Made by a program: the position numbers and the translations under genes
In this document: one piece after another, positions 1 through 10,135 of the stretch
How the letters are laid out: each line of letters opens with the position of its first letter
How positions within the stretch are numbered: position 1 is the first letter of the stretch
Source of the DNA: Acanthosepion esculentum
Taxonomy: Eukaryota; Mollusca; Cephalopoda; Sepiida; Sepiidae
Assembly (NCBI GenBank): GCA_964036315.1
Contig: OZ038482.1
Location: 12,831,785 to 12,895,784 of the forward strand
Length of the DNA stretch: 64,000 nt
Direction of reading: 5' to 3'
Notes under the pieces: generated by a model
Database searches by the model: none
What the model was told of the DNA's origin: nothing
What the model saw: only the letters and a program-made list of their open reading frames with translations

Positions 1-331
1 AAAAACTTTCTGGCACAACACATAGAGCCAAATTTTCTTGCAGTAGCCGAAGCTATTGATTCAATGCATTTATTCCAGTGGACAGCGTGAGACCAAGCAG
101 GCGTAACGAGGCGCTCTCAAGGATTTGGGAATCAGCCGTTCTGATGGGAGGCAGGAAGGAATCTCTGCGGTGGGTAAAGGAGAGCAGTTTCGTTTTGGAG
201 GCATTCAAGTTCACAAGCCATTTCCTGCCCCAGTCAACCACAGATTGGAGGTCCCTTTCGAGATCAGCAGCCAGGTTAGTTTTGTCAACGATACCAGATT
301 TACATACATACATATATGTCTAAAGAATTAA
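1..331 (-). pseudogene. Non-LTR retrotransposon reverse-transcriptase fragment, truncated by window edge
   Basis: Read on the minus strand, residues such as DLERDLQSVVDWGRKW and WLVNLNASKTKLL followed by SLRLLGLTLS are the segment after the catalytic YADD box in jockey/CR1-like non-LTR reverse transcriptases. The phrase IESIASATARK near the left edge continues the family pattern but in a shifted frame after a short indel around position 70, so this copy is broken. It runs off the window at base 1. The same protein segment occurs at 17.5-17.8 kb and at 63.75-64.0 kb, so this is a repeated family and not a host gene. The clade is not resolved. Confidence 0.75.
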
Positions 332-3300
332 TACATTTATTTTTAATCAGACATTTTTATCACTTCAAACTTTATTTTTAGTGGATACCCATATTTGAAA
401 TAGATGCCCTTTTTTAATTTAAGCAGTGTGTATGACATCTGTTAACCTGCATACTCAAAAAAACTTACTAAAGGAAATGTGCTCTCTAGTTTAAAAATAA
501 AATAAGAAACAGGGAGTCTATTTCAAACAGGGGGATCAAAAAAGCTGGTAACATAAACTGGTTTCAACATAACATACTCGACACCTCCGCCATTCAAAAA
601 AGAGGTATTATAAGAACCACCTAAAGATAGTATGACCAAAAAAAATTGAAGCGTTTTATGAACCAAGGGAAACAACTTTGCAATTCTTTAATAATTACTT
701 CCCTTTAATATTTCAGTTAAATTATTACAATTTACAAAATAAATAAACAAAGAAAGAATTACCCCCACAGGATTTGAACCTCTGTTCTGACACAATTTAG
801 TTATTAGCAGTTCTTATTTTTAAACCTCAAATAAATTATCCTCTCTGCTTCATTGTAATTGAACCCCAAATTTAAACAGATACAAAAAGACTCGTTGCTC
901 TTGTTCTATAGAAAATATATTTTAATAATGAGAGAAACTTTATAATGAACTGACCATCTGAAAAGTTGGGTCCAACAGTAGAATAGGTCAGCGCTTACAA
1001 TAGCAAATGATGCATTGAAAAATATGTCTCTTCAGTTCATCTTGACTGCACCAAATCATGAATATTACACTTGGTGTGATACAAATCAAATAGGTTTGGG
1101 TTTTAGTTGAACAGGGAATAAGTATCACAGTGAATTTTGTTTACAATGTGATACTACCCTTTGTTCCCTAAGTATTTAATATGGAGACAAAAAAAGATCC
1201 CTAGTAGTAGTTGAGACTTTAGTAATTTAATTGAAAAAAAAAATAATGAAGGAAATTCATGAAGGAAAATTTCATGCAACTTTCAATTTTTGTTTCTTTT
1301 TTTAAAAATATTTATGAATTAAAGGAAAAGTGATAGAGATCCCCAAAGATGGTTTAGATTTTAAAATGGATTCATTGGATTAAAATTGTCATCTTTATTG
1401 TCTTGATCCCTATATTTTGACCAGAAAACCTTTTGTTTTTTTTCTGCTAAAGCCTATTGCGATTGAGTGAAGATGTTTAAAGATATCAGAAGGTTTGAGT
1501 GATCAGAAGGCTTAAAATTGTGTGTGTTCAATAATCTTCCATCCACAACAATTAATAAAAGACAAAAATAATGATTCGAAACATAACAATTGAATTTCTT
1601 AAGTATTTGATGTACATGCATATAAACTGAAAGGTTTGACAGAGTTGTGTCTCTTTGATTAGGAAATATTTTTACTTGAGTTCATAAGATTAGATTAATT
1701 ATTAAACTGTAGTTTAGAGGAATGAGTATGTTGCATGTTAGAGATTGTCTGTTGGACAAGTTGGTAAGAGTTCAGAGATTGTACTTGCGTGAAATGTTGT
1801 AAAGTTCTTTTATGTCTGACTGCATTAATCAAGACGGGAGTTCTTTAAGGGTCACATTTTGGCAGTAGAGGTGAGACACATGAGTGAGTAAAAAGAGAGC
1901 GAGAATTACTCGTGTTTGGTTTTTATAATCTGTTGTACCACGTGACAGACTTAGCACAAAAACAGACATGTCGTGTGTAGGTGATTTGATTGGTCAAAAC
2001 TGACCAATCAGCGAGCTAGATTGAAGGTGATTGACCAATGAATGCTCTTTGTATATTTTGTAAGTATGATGGTGGTGAAAATTACAACAGGAAGAGTGCA
2101 TTTCCCAGCGGGGGTTAACTACCTGTCGTGGAAGATTCCACAAGCCAAATTGTTTCTGATGAAAGGATAAACAACCAGGGGTGACATATCTTTACATACA
2201 TTTTTGATTGTTTTTTTCTGTTTCTGTACAAAGTTTTCACTTGGTCAGAAGTAACAAAAGCCATATTTTCTTCATTTAAAAGAAAAGAAACTGTAGGGGT
2301 TGGGAGGGTTAAGGTGTAGTAGAACCTTTTCTATGTTTCAGTTTAAATGTAGACTAGCTTGGCTAAGGAGAGGAGGATAAAAAGATTGATATATTTTTTT
2401 TTGGGGGGGGGGGTATTCTGCTTCTAATTTTGAATTCACTTTTCGATGGGTTGATGTCATTCTGACTTTAACTAAGTTAAAACTTTACTATAGCACCCAG
2501 GAAGTTGTGTGTTTCTCTAGTCATAGTTATAGAGTCACACCTAATCTCCCTACAGGTATTTCCTTAGTTCTATAGTCCTACAGTAACACTATAGGAAATG
2601 TGGATAAGGTATAACAGCTCATCTCTGGGAAGCCTTTGTGACCCACACCTTTTTTCTAATGAGTCTTTTAATCCTCTTAAATTATTGAGAATATCTCATT
2701 AACTGGACCCCTTATTCAAGGAGTACTGGGTAGGAATTATTTAGTAACCCTCTACTTTGAGTGACTCTTGAGCCTTGTATTGGGTGATAAATATTTTTTA
2801 AAAAAAAGCTAAGGGTTTTATAGGACGAAAAAGATTTTGACCAAATTTTGTAATCCCAAGAAGGTAACACTTAAAAAGATGAAGCTATTATTTTTCACCA
2901 TTTTAAAAATATCGGAGAACTCAAAATCACCCAATAATCTTCCATTTGCTACATTTCTTGATTGCTAATATTTTTTTCAGTGTTTATAAATCGTGTGTGT
3001 GTTGTATATTTTAATTCAATGACAGACCTAAAAATATTTCTGAAAAAAAAAACACTTTACAAAAATAATTTTAACTATTACCAAATAATTTCCCAAAACT
3101 TCAATAAAATATTATAATTATTTAATTTTCTAGGTTTCAAAAAATGTTTTTAATGTTATGATTTTATTCCTCAGCCCAGGTTAGGGGTTGTTCAGACTGA
3201 GTAGGAAGGGAATGTGTTATTCCAATGTCCTATTTCAAACATGGTCAAGTTATATATTAAATGGCACAAGCACATGTAAATTATTCACATACACTACAGA

Positions 3301-3370
3301 CATATCTATATACATTAAATATGTGCATTCAAATCACATGCAGTGTGTGTTGGACATTGCTTCTTCAAGG
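332..3370. other. Intergenic AT-rich stretch without a recognisable gene
   Basis: No coding exon is recognised. The stretch holds long A and T runs, a poly-G run near 2403-2412, and a minus-strand tRNA-like B-box remnant near 770-785 (GGTTCAAATCC type) that may be the head of an old SINE. A promoter-like cluster at 1915-2110 is listed separately. Confidence 0.6.
1915..2110. promoter_or_regulatory. CCAAT-box cluster with an E-box
   Basis: The stretch contains CACGTG at 1939-1944, an inverted pair ATTGGTCA-AAAC-TGACCAAT at 1989-2008, and another CCAAT at 2035-2039. The AT-rich TGTATATTTT follows near 2050. This combination is typical of a promoter or of an LTR U3 region. No exon or retroelement body is visible next to it, so which transcript it would serve is unknown. 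Confidence 0.3.
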
Positions 3371-3695
3371 ACACATGGCACAGTGGATAAAGGTGTTAGT
3401 TAGATCCAGTGACAGGACCCAAAGAGTGTGAGTTTAATACCTGGTTAAGGCAGTGGAGAACTTGGAGAGGGGAATTAACAGGAGATAACTGACATCCATT
3501 AGACATGGCATGTGGAATTAGAACAGTGAGCGAAATATAGGGTTCAGTTCGACATTGCAACCACCTGAAGAAGGCAGGAGCGTACAATGGCCGAAACGTT
3601 GTAATAAATATGGCGACAAAGATGAGGACAATAGTCCGAATAATGTAAATAGTGTACATATTACCTCATCTCAGAAATGTAGACAGATATTGCTT
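3371..3695 (+). repeat. tRNA-derived SINE, copy 1
   Basis: A tRNA-like head shows an A-box-like CAGTGGATAAAGGTGTTAG near 3381 and a B-box-like GAGTTTAATACC near 3430. A body of about 250 bp follows and ends in a segment containing GGACAATAGTCCGAATAATG. The same body or tail recurs on the minus strand at 3758-4062, and on the plus strand at 4440-4725, 49575-49715 and 42840-42962. The open frames here are shadows. Confidence 0.65.
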
Positions 3696-3757
3696 CTTTT
3701 ATAATATAAATTCGACTAACAATTTTTATTTGTTTGAATTTCTGGAATGAGGAGTTA

Positions 3758-4062
3758 TTATTTACAGTATTTGAACTATTATCCTCATCTTTGTTGTTGT
3801 TATCACATTTCGGCCATTGTGCCCTTTGGCCTTACTAAGGTGTGTACTGATCTGTGTAACCTACAGGGGATCATGAATTGAACCCTTTATTTAATCTATG
3901 AGGATAGACTGTTCTCATTCCACTGCCCAAGTTGAGGGATATTGCTCAGTTATTGTTCACCCTGTTTCCATTAAGTCCAAGCACACACTGCCCAGCTCAG
4001 AGATTGAACTCACAATTACTATATTACACAAACCAATGCTTTAATCCACTAGGGTATTGTAA
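3758..4062 (-). repeat. tRNA-derived SINE, copy 2 (inverted)
   Basis: On the minus strand the head reads TAGTGGATTAAAGCATTGG (A box) and GAGTTCAATCTCTG (B box), followed by the body shared with copy 1. The tail ends near ATCCTCATCTTTGTTG on the plus strand. It lies head to head with the next copy and tail to tail with copy 1. Confidence 0.65.
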
Positions 4063-4439
4063 GTAGGTCTTCATATGGTAGTCATCAGTCCCCATGAAAT
4101 GAATTGAAAATACTGGAGAGTTACCGTTTGAAAGAATCACTGCATATGCTAGGCAATGAGGATCCCCTTAGTAGGCTTAGCATAGAAATAAATACGATAT
4201 GGGAGCCGTTAATAATAAAGAAAGAAAAACAAATAACAGCAGGTCTTCAACATCAGAAGCAGCAGTAACAAAAGTGAAAAGCTTCTGCGGGTGCAGTCAA
4301 GCATGGCAAGTAGCAGCAGCAACAGTCATCAGCATGTAGGTTAGGGTTAAGGCTCCAACTTCTCCATAGAGAATTGTCCTATGGGGCAACAACCTAGTGC
4401 ATTAAAACATTAGTTTGTAAAATCCCTGGTAAATAGTAA
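4063..4439. other. Short spacer between SINE copies
   Basis: Contains A-rich and AGC-rich low-complexity sequence (AGCAGCAGCAACAG near 4312). No gene or element boundary is recognised. Confidence 0.5.
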
Positions 4440-4725
4440 ATCTCTGGGCTGGACTGTGTGTGCTTGGACTCAGTGGAAACAGGGCAAGCAATAACCTGGC
4501 ATTAAAATAAGAACTAGATGAGATATCCCTAGACATGGACAGTTGAATGAGAACATTCTAATCGCCCCACCCTCTAATAGATTTAAAAAGGATTCAATTT
4601 GGAATTCCCTGTAGGTTACCTGGATCAATATATACCTGATGAAGGCCAAAGGACGTTTGAAACATCGTGATAACAACAAAGAAGAGGACAATAGTCCAAA
4701 TGTAAATAATTTTCATCTGTTTACT
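4440..4725 (+). repeat. tRNA-derived SINE body, copy 3
   Basis: Shares TGTGTGTGCTTGGACTCAGT, AGAACTAGATGAGATA and GGACAATAGTCCAAATGTAA with the other copies. The tRNA head is not clear here. A CTGATGA ... GAAAC pair at 4636-4663 is discussed as a hammerhead-like motif. Confidence 0.55.
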
Positions 4726-4794
4726 ATATTTAAGATATGTAAGGCAGAAGGAACTATTTTTGCATAATGCACAACTATAGTGAAACACTAGTAT

Positions 4795-5025
4795 AGTACC
4801 TATCAAATATATGATAGTATCTATGGCACCAATCAAATATATAATAGTACCTAGGGTACCTATCAGATATGATAATTGTACCTATGGTACCCATCAAATA
4901 TATGATAGTACCTATGGCACCAATCAAATATATAATAGTACCTAGGGTACCTATCAAATATATGATTGTACCTATGGTACCCATCAAATATATAATAGTA
5001 CCTAGGGTACTTATCAAATATGACT
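4795..5025. repeat. 30-bp minisatellite, about eight units
   Basis: Units of about 30 bp alternate between forms ending in TAGTACCTATGGCACC and TAGTACCTAGGGTACC, with ATCAAATATATGA in the core. Because 30 is divisible by three, the minus-strand translation is periodic (GTIIYLI type), which explains the open frames here. Confidence 0.85.
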
Positions 5026-5087
5026 GGATTATTTAGGTATAGATAGGAAATTTTGCCTAGGATTAAACTATCTATAAGTTTTGGGGT

Positions 5088-5175
5088 GTCTTGATGTGGG
5101 GCAATGGCTAACGAGCTAGTCTGGTCGATCATTATTGCTGAATAGAGAGTTTGATCCTCATTGGGAACCCATACT
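5088..5175 (+). repeat. tRNA-like SINE head
   Basis: An A-box-like AATGGCTAACGAGCTAG and a B-box-like GAGTTTGATCCTC are spaced as in a tRNA promoter. The sequence does not fold into a convincing full tRNA cloverleaf, so a SINE head or tRNA pseudogene is preferred over a working tRNA. Confidence 0.45.
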
Positions 5176-5820
5176 TGTGTCAAAAATAAGCTATGTTTAA
5201 TATATAATGAGTATCTGTATGCTGTGTGTAGGACCAGAGCTTAGTACTCTTTAACGTATTACGATATATATAGCAAAAAGACCTGACATAGTAAAAAGAG
5301 ACAAGGAAAGGAAAACAACTCGGGTAGTTGGCAATATGAAAAAGAGGAAGAAAAGAAATAATAAAAGAGAATAAAAGAAAGAGCCAACTAGTTATCACTT
5401 TTGAAAACTTGATTGAGGAAAGTCAAACTTTTTGTGCACCACTGACTAAAAATGAAACATTTAAAAAGAATATACACTCATCTAAATAAAATATTGAGAT
5501 GGTTATATTTGTTTATAAACAAATCCCATTCAATGACAACAACCAGTCCTTCTGTTTGCATAAGAAAGGTTGTTTTGGTTTAATGAAAACAGTTTCAAGG
5601 ACTTTTAAATGATACTTACAATGTGAACAGCAAAGAACTGAGAACATCTCCTTTCAGATGGACGATGCACAATCCTGATTTTATATAAGGTGTTCTGCGG
5701 TTTCAAACCAAAATTGGTAGCCTTACTAATCTAGTTAAGCATTTCTACTGAAGACTGTGACATTTTCAGCAATTTCCTTCTCTAAAAGTTGAGTGGTCCT
5801 ACCTATGTAGCCAGATTCAC
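5176..5820. other. Spacer without a recognised gene
   Basis: Purine-rich stretch near 5280-5390 followed by unremarkable AT-rich DNA. The 72-residue minus-strand open frame is low complexity and resembles nothing known. Confidence 0.5.
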
Positions 5821-5829
5821 ACTGACATT

Positions 5830-6130
5830 TAAAGTTTGGTTTGGTTTGTTTTATTTCTTGGTATATCAACCTTAATTGTTTTTATTTAATGCCGACAAGA
5901 TTTTTATTGCTGGTAATATTTTTTTTCAAGAATATATTGTTGGTAATAATTTTTTCAAAAAATTATTGCTGGTAAAAATTTTTCCCAAAAAGTATTGGCA
6001 GTATAAAAACATATTTTTTTAATTTCATAGTGATTTGACTCCCTTTGTGAGGTTAACTATTTCTGCACTCCTCAAAACCAGATCAGAGGCCTTGCTGTTG
6101 GATGTAGTTTAGCATCTTACACAGGATGGA
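5830..6130 (+). repeat. Family A interspersed repeat, internally deleted copy
   Basis: Begins with TTTGGTTTGGTTTGTTTTAT and TATTTAATGCC, then a few degenerate TATTGCTGGTAATA minisatellite units. It continues with GAGGTTAACTATTT and AGAGGCCTTGCTGTTGGA and ends near 6128 with a CAGGATGGA stretch. It is co-linear with the long copy at 14321-15000 but lacks the segment with the GGTGGTAGCACCTGTTAGGG region. Confidence 0.65.
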
Positions 6131-6220
6131 TATTTAAAGAAATAAATTACAGAACTTATCCCTGTTAATCATGCCTATTTTTTTTGTTATAATTAAATTT
6201 TGTGTCTCTAATAAAATCTT

Positions 6221-6222
<2 letters not shown>

Positions 6223-6284
<62 letters not shown>
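6223..6284. repeat. (AT)n microsatellite
   Basis: About 31 uninterrupted AT dinucleotides. Confidence 0.95.
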
Positions 6285-6287
<3 letters not shown>

Positions 6288-6314
6288 TGACAGTAAGACC
6301 TCTAAATGGAAGAT

Positions 6315-6420
6315 TGGAGGTTTTGAGGAGCATGTAACCACCACTTAATTGCTGTTGTTCCCAGGTTCACCCTAACCTCTGGTGGTAGCACCTGTTAGGG
6401 TACCATCTATGTGAGCCTCC
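6315..6420 (-). repeat. Family A repeat fragment
   Basis: Carries GGAGGTTTTGAGGAGC, TTAATTGCTG, and GGTGGTAGCACCTGTTAGGG, in the same order as the minus-strand copy at 43935-44398. Confidence 0.55.
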
Positions 6421-6527
6421 CAAACAAAAATCAATAGTACATGTTTATAGTAAAATTACCAACATATATATATCTAAAAAAACATACCTTTTACTCTGAA
6501 AGTATAAAATTATGTACAAAATATTTA

Positions 6528-6890
6528 GATTTCGGCATTAAATAACCCAGAGAGGTTGATATACCACTAAACAAAATCAGCGGAATAACCAACATGAAAG
6601 AACTTTTATAACATTAATCCAGAAATATCCTACAATTTCTTAAATCAAACTGTATTCCACAATACAACTTTGACAAAACTACAATATAAAATACACATAA
6701 CACCACCTTTAGTAATTATGTTCGCACAAACATGTACATGCACAGAATCTGATTATTATTTACCATGTATTCAACTGTGAAAGCAGAATAACATATTATT
6801 ATTATTATTATTACTTCAAAGCTGCCAAGAAAATTAAATTTTGGCATTAAATGACCCATAAGGAGTTGATATGCTGTGAGACAAACAAAT
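6528..6890 (-). repeat. Family A terminal fragments
   Basis: Two short pieces, at 6533-6575 and 6838-6890, carry the family A end GGCATTAAATAACCC / GGCATTAAATGACCC followed by GTTGATATGC and an ACAAA-rich end. The DNA between them is AT-rich with an (ATT)n run near 6796-6813. Confidence 0.45.
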
Positions 6891-6954
6891 CAAATTCTCA
6901 TATATATATATATATGAGAATTTGATATATATATATATATATGAGTGATTGATT

Positions 6955-7004
6955 TAAGAAGTTGATATGCTGTGAAACAAACAACACAGCATATCAACTC
7001 CTTA
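6955..7004. repeat. Inverted repeat (hairpin) made of a family A end
   Basis: GTTGATATGCTGTG at 6961-6974 is followed after 10 bases by its perfect complement CACAGCATATCAAC at 6985-6998. The arms extend to about 20 bases with one mismatch. The core is the family A terminal sequence facing itself. Confidence 0.8.
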
Positions 7005-7012
7005 TATATATA

Positions 7013-7185
7013 TATGTTTCATTAAAAACGACAGACAAGGTACTACAGTTAAGCTTTTTATTTAATTTTTCTTGTGTTCGAACAAGAGCTTTCTTTTCTG
7101 GACAAAGGGTGTGTAAAAACTGTCCAAATGTTTTATAGTTGCGAGCGCTTTCGGCTATACCTTTAGCCATTATCAAAACTCCATT
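7013..7185 (-). repeat. Family B repeat, copy 1 (partial)
   Basis: Reverse complement of the 3' half of the copy at 7190-7585. It shares TGGCTAAAGGTATAGCCGAA, a CAGTTTTTACACAC segment and GGTACTACAGTTAAGC. Its 3' end abuts a short TA run at 7002-7013. The 60-residue minus-strand open frame is this repeat. Confidence 0.7.
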
Positions 7186-7189
7186 AGAA

Positions 7190-7585
7190 ACATATTAGTA
7201 GAAAACACAAATATAATAACTTCATCCACTTGTAAAAAAAGATTAAAAGTAATGGAAGCTTTAATAATAAAAAGGAAAAAGCCAACTCTTAACAATATTA
7301 ACTACAAGCAAAGCTACAATGAGCTAACCGTATTCTGAAATTAAAAACATCTCTACAAGACACTAAAACATACACATAATGCACACACTCAATTAAACTG
7401 AAAAATTGAATCATCCTTGACAATGGCTAAAGGTATAGCCGAAAGCGCTTGGAACTATAAAACATTGGGACAGTTTTTACACACTCTTTGTCCAGAAAAG
7501 AAAGCTCTTGTTTGAACATAAGAAAAATTAAATAAAAAGCTTAACTGTAGTACCTTGTCTGCCATCTTTAATGAAACATGGATAA
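7190..7585 (+). repeat. Family B repeat, copy 2
   Basis: Matches the copy at 58135-58530 through GTAAAAAAAGATTAAAA, CAATGGCTAAAGGTATAGCC and TAATGAAAC. It is arranged head to head with copy 1 and, like the other copies, is followed by a TA microsatellite (7614-7655). Confidence 0.7.
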
Positions 7586-7610
7586 ACAAAGGGATGCTGC
7601 CTAAATATAC

Positions 7611-7613
<3 letters not shown>

Positions 7614-7655
<42 letters not shown>
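7614..7655. repeat. (AT)n microsatellite at the tail of family B
   Basis: About 21 AT dinucleotides starting about 30 bases after the conserved TAATGAAAC end of family B. Confidence 0.95.
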
Positions 7656-7659
<4 letters not shown>

Positions 7660-8734
7660 GAGAGAAAGAATGTGGATTCTTACTCTTATTCTTTAAAAAT
7701 GTTACCTGTAATGAAAAGCAATCAGAGCATGAATGTGTTGTAATATGGGAATGACTGTTACTGATTGTCTATGTCAAGCATTATTAAACAATGCATGAAA
7801 TATTAGGAATCACACCAAGTTATACAGCATTCAGGTTTTATTTTACAAGAGGTTTAATGTCATTTCCATTTCACCTTAAAAATACAGATACTGAAAGAAA
7901 TTGCCAATGCATACTCAACCTGTATTTTCTGACAACCGGGTTTTGCTGTCATATCCGTTGACTGATATTTTTTCTTTTATGTCAGACTGCCTACACTGAT
8001 TTTGTCAAACAGAGATTTCATTTTGACATCAGTATAATTCCATCACAATGACATATCTAAACAAGTTCAAGATATCTAACTCTTTAGTCTAGTAAAAAAA
8101 AATCTAATCAAATAACTGACATTGTCATCAGAGCGTATTTGATATTAATTGATTACAATTATTCAAAATTTGTTTCTCTTTAGTACATTTACATTACATA
8201 TGGTTGAGATCAAAATTAATGAAAAGTCAAATAAACAAACAGTACAGTAGAAAATTGATCTGAGAGTATAAAAAATATTTATTTATGTGATCTTATGATC
8301 TGTCAAATATTGAGATTTCTTGGACGCTGATTGGTGAATTAATATAAAAATAATGATCATCTGATTATTTGACACCCAAATACTCTAAAATGTTTGTAGT
8401 GAAGCTTCTGGTGCAAATGCCAAGCAGTTCCCAAATTTCTGGTGGAGTGAATTGCGTCATGGTGCTCTTTTTCTCTCAGTGCTCAACTGATCCTACAATA
8501 CTGTGCAGTTGACAAAATCAAAAATAAACAATGCACATGTGCAAAATTAAAAATATAAAATGGCATCAATTAACATATCGCACACTGTATATTACCACTA
8601 AAAGGCTCAACAGGGGAAGTGGGAGTAACATAGGCTGCTTAGGGGCGTATCAACATAGTTGTACTTTGCATATAGTTTATGTATCATGTATATCTGAAGA
8701 ATTTGTTTATAGCTAAGCTTATATTAGTTGTTGT
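7656..8734. other. Spacer without a recognised gene
   Basis: Ordinary AT-rich DNA. The 61-residue plus-strand open frame at 8531-8716 has no recognisable family and no supporting context. Confidence 0.5.
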
Positions 8735-9760
8735 TATGTTCCGTGCTAATAGGAATATATACTTGACAAACAAGGTGGATAGAATAAGTAAAGGTTTATT
8801 GTAAAAAACCAGTACAATAAGAATAAAGGTAACAGTTATGCACAAGGTCATCGCAAGTCAATCCAGTAGTGAGTGCTACTATTGGAAGGTCGGTAGTTCT
8901 CACATAAGTCTGAGTCGTACTCAACAGATCCCAGCTAGACTCCTGTAGTTCGTTGCCTTACGGATACTTATAGGCAGTTACTACCTATAATGTAATCACT
9001 CATGGGAGTGACAGGTTATTCCATTACATCACTTGTTTTGTAAAGCAAAGGAAAGTTTATTTTTCTAATATTTAACTTTTTGCCACAAACCAGAGAATTA
9101 TTTCAGTGACATACAATACACCAAAATAGTGTGAATATTGTTTTTTTAATGATTTTGTTTAAATTCAATAAACTTATTGTGCTAGCCCCACTTTACTTTG
9201 GAACTGACATGAATAAGACGAATACTTCATCAACATATAATAAAGATATTTATTTACATCTAAACATGTATACAAGTTCGCATAAACACAATATATACAG
9301 AGAATATGTCAGGCAGACTTACCCATCTGGTGGAATGAAACAGGGCCAGGTAGCTTGTACCTTTAAAAACCTCGGTAACTATTACCGTGGACTAACCCAT
9401 CTGGTGAGAGCAATAGGGCTAGGTAGCTTGTACCTTTAAAACCCTCAGCCACTGGTACCGTGGACTTACCCATCTGGTGAGTGAAATAGGGTTAGATAGC
9501 TTGTACCTTTATACCCTTTGGCAACTGGTACCATTGGTGGCAGAGAGAATTTCTTTTGTGTTACTTTGGAGCAGGTCCGGTCCATTCTCTTGTGGTGATC
9601 AGCTTTTTCTGAACACCTGTGTTTTATTAACCAATGAGAGACTGCCTAACATCATGTGACCAATCTCTATATATAGGAGCAAATGAATTTTACAAACCCA
9701 ACAAACTTTTTAAATTTATAATCTCAACTTGTGGTATTTCTGTGCTGCTACAGGGAAATT
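8735..9760 (+). repeat. Possible solo LTR or LTR-like promoter block
   Basis: The stretch begins TGTTATGTTCCGTGC. It contains three direct repeats of about 74 bp (9317-9536), then CCAAT at 9631-9635, CCAAT at 9660-9664 and a TATATATA box at 9668-9675, all in plus-strand order. Repeated enhancer-like units upstream of CCAAT and TATA boxes are typical of a retroviral-type U3. No primer-binding site, polypurine tract or coding remnant was found next to it, and its right end is not defined, so this is a suggestion only. Confidence 0.3.
9317..9536 (+). repeat. Three tandem units of about 74 bp
   Basis: Units start at 9317, 9391 and 9464 with ACTTACCCATCTGGTG or a one-base variant. Each carries AGGTAGCTTGTACCTTTA (or AGATAGC) and ends in ACTGGTACCGTGG or a near variant. 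The open frame spanning them is a shadow. Confidence 0.85.
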
Positions 9761-9954
9761 TTTGTGTGCCAACCATTTTTCTTTGGTTGTCTTTCATTTA
9801 AAAAAAAAAAATATTTTAACAGAGTCGACAATATGAAACCACAGTTAATTGTGAATGCCAGAATCTTTTCAATGGCTGGATATTATTTGCATTGACAGAG
9901 CTACATATAGTTTTAAATTCAGTTGCTCTTCTCGTAGACTGGTTACTAGCTATG

Positions 9955-10135
9955 GCTAGGGAGAAGTCTTCCCTGCTATTTAACCCATAGCTGGGGGGAA
10001 AGATGATTTATATTTTTGCCATGGGTATTTGTGCGGAAGTGAATGTAACAAACTTGATTAGAATTTGAACTTGTTCTGCTGATTTCTTGTTTCAAGTTGC
10101 AGACAATTACACCACCTGCACATTCCTAGATAAAT
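9955..10135 (-). repeat. Body fragment of the 5S-derived SINE
   Basis: On the minus strand it carries AGGTGGTGTAAT, a GTTCAAATTC stretch, TGTTACATTCACTT and CAAATACCC, matching the bodies at 13720-13880 and 34280-34370. No 5S rRNA head is visible here. Confidence 0.5.

Noticed and set aside
5088..5175. Functional tRNA gene
   Set aside because: A and B boxes are present but a full cloverleaf with an acceptor stem could not be built by eye.
4594..5183. Minus-strand frames with GTIIYLI or YYYIFD repeats
   Set aside because: Periodic translation of the 30-bp minisatellite.
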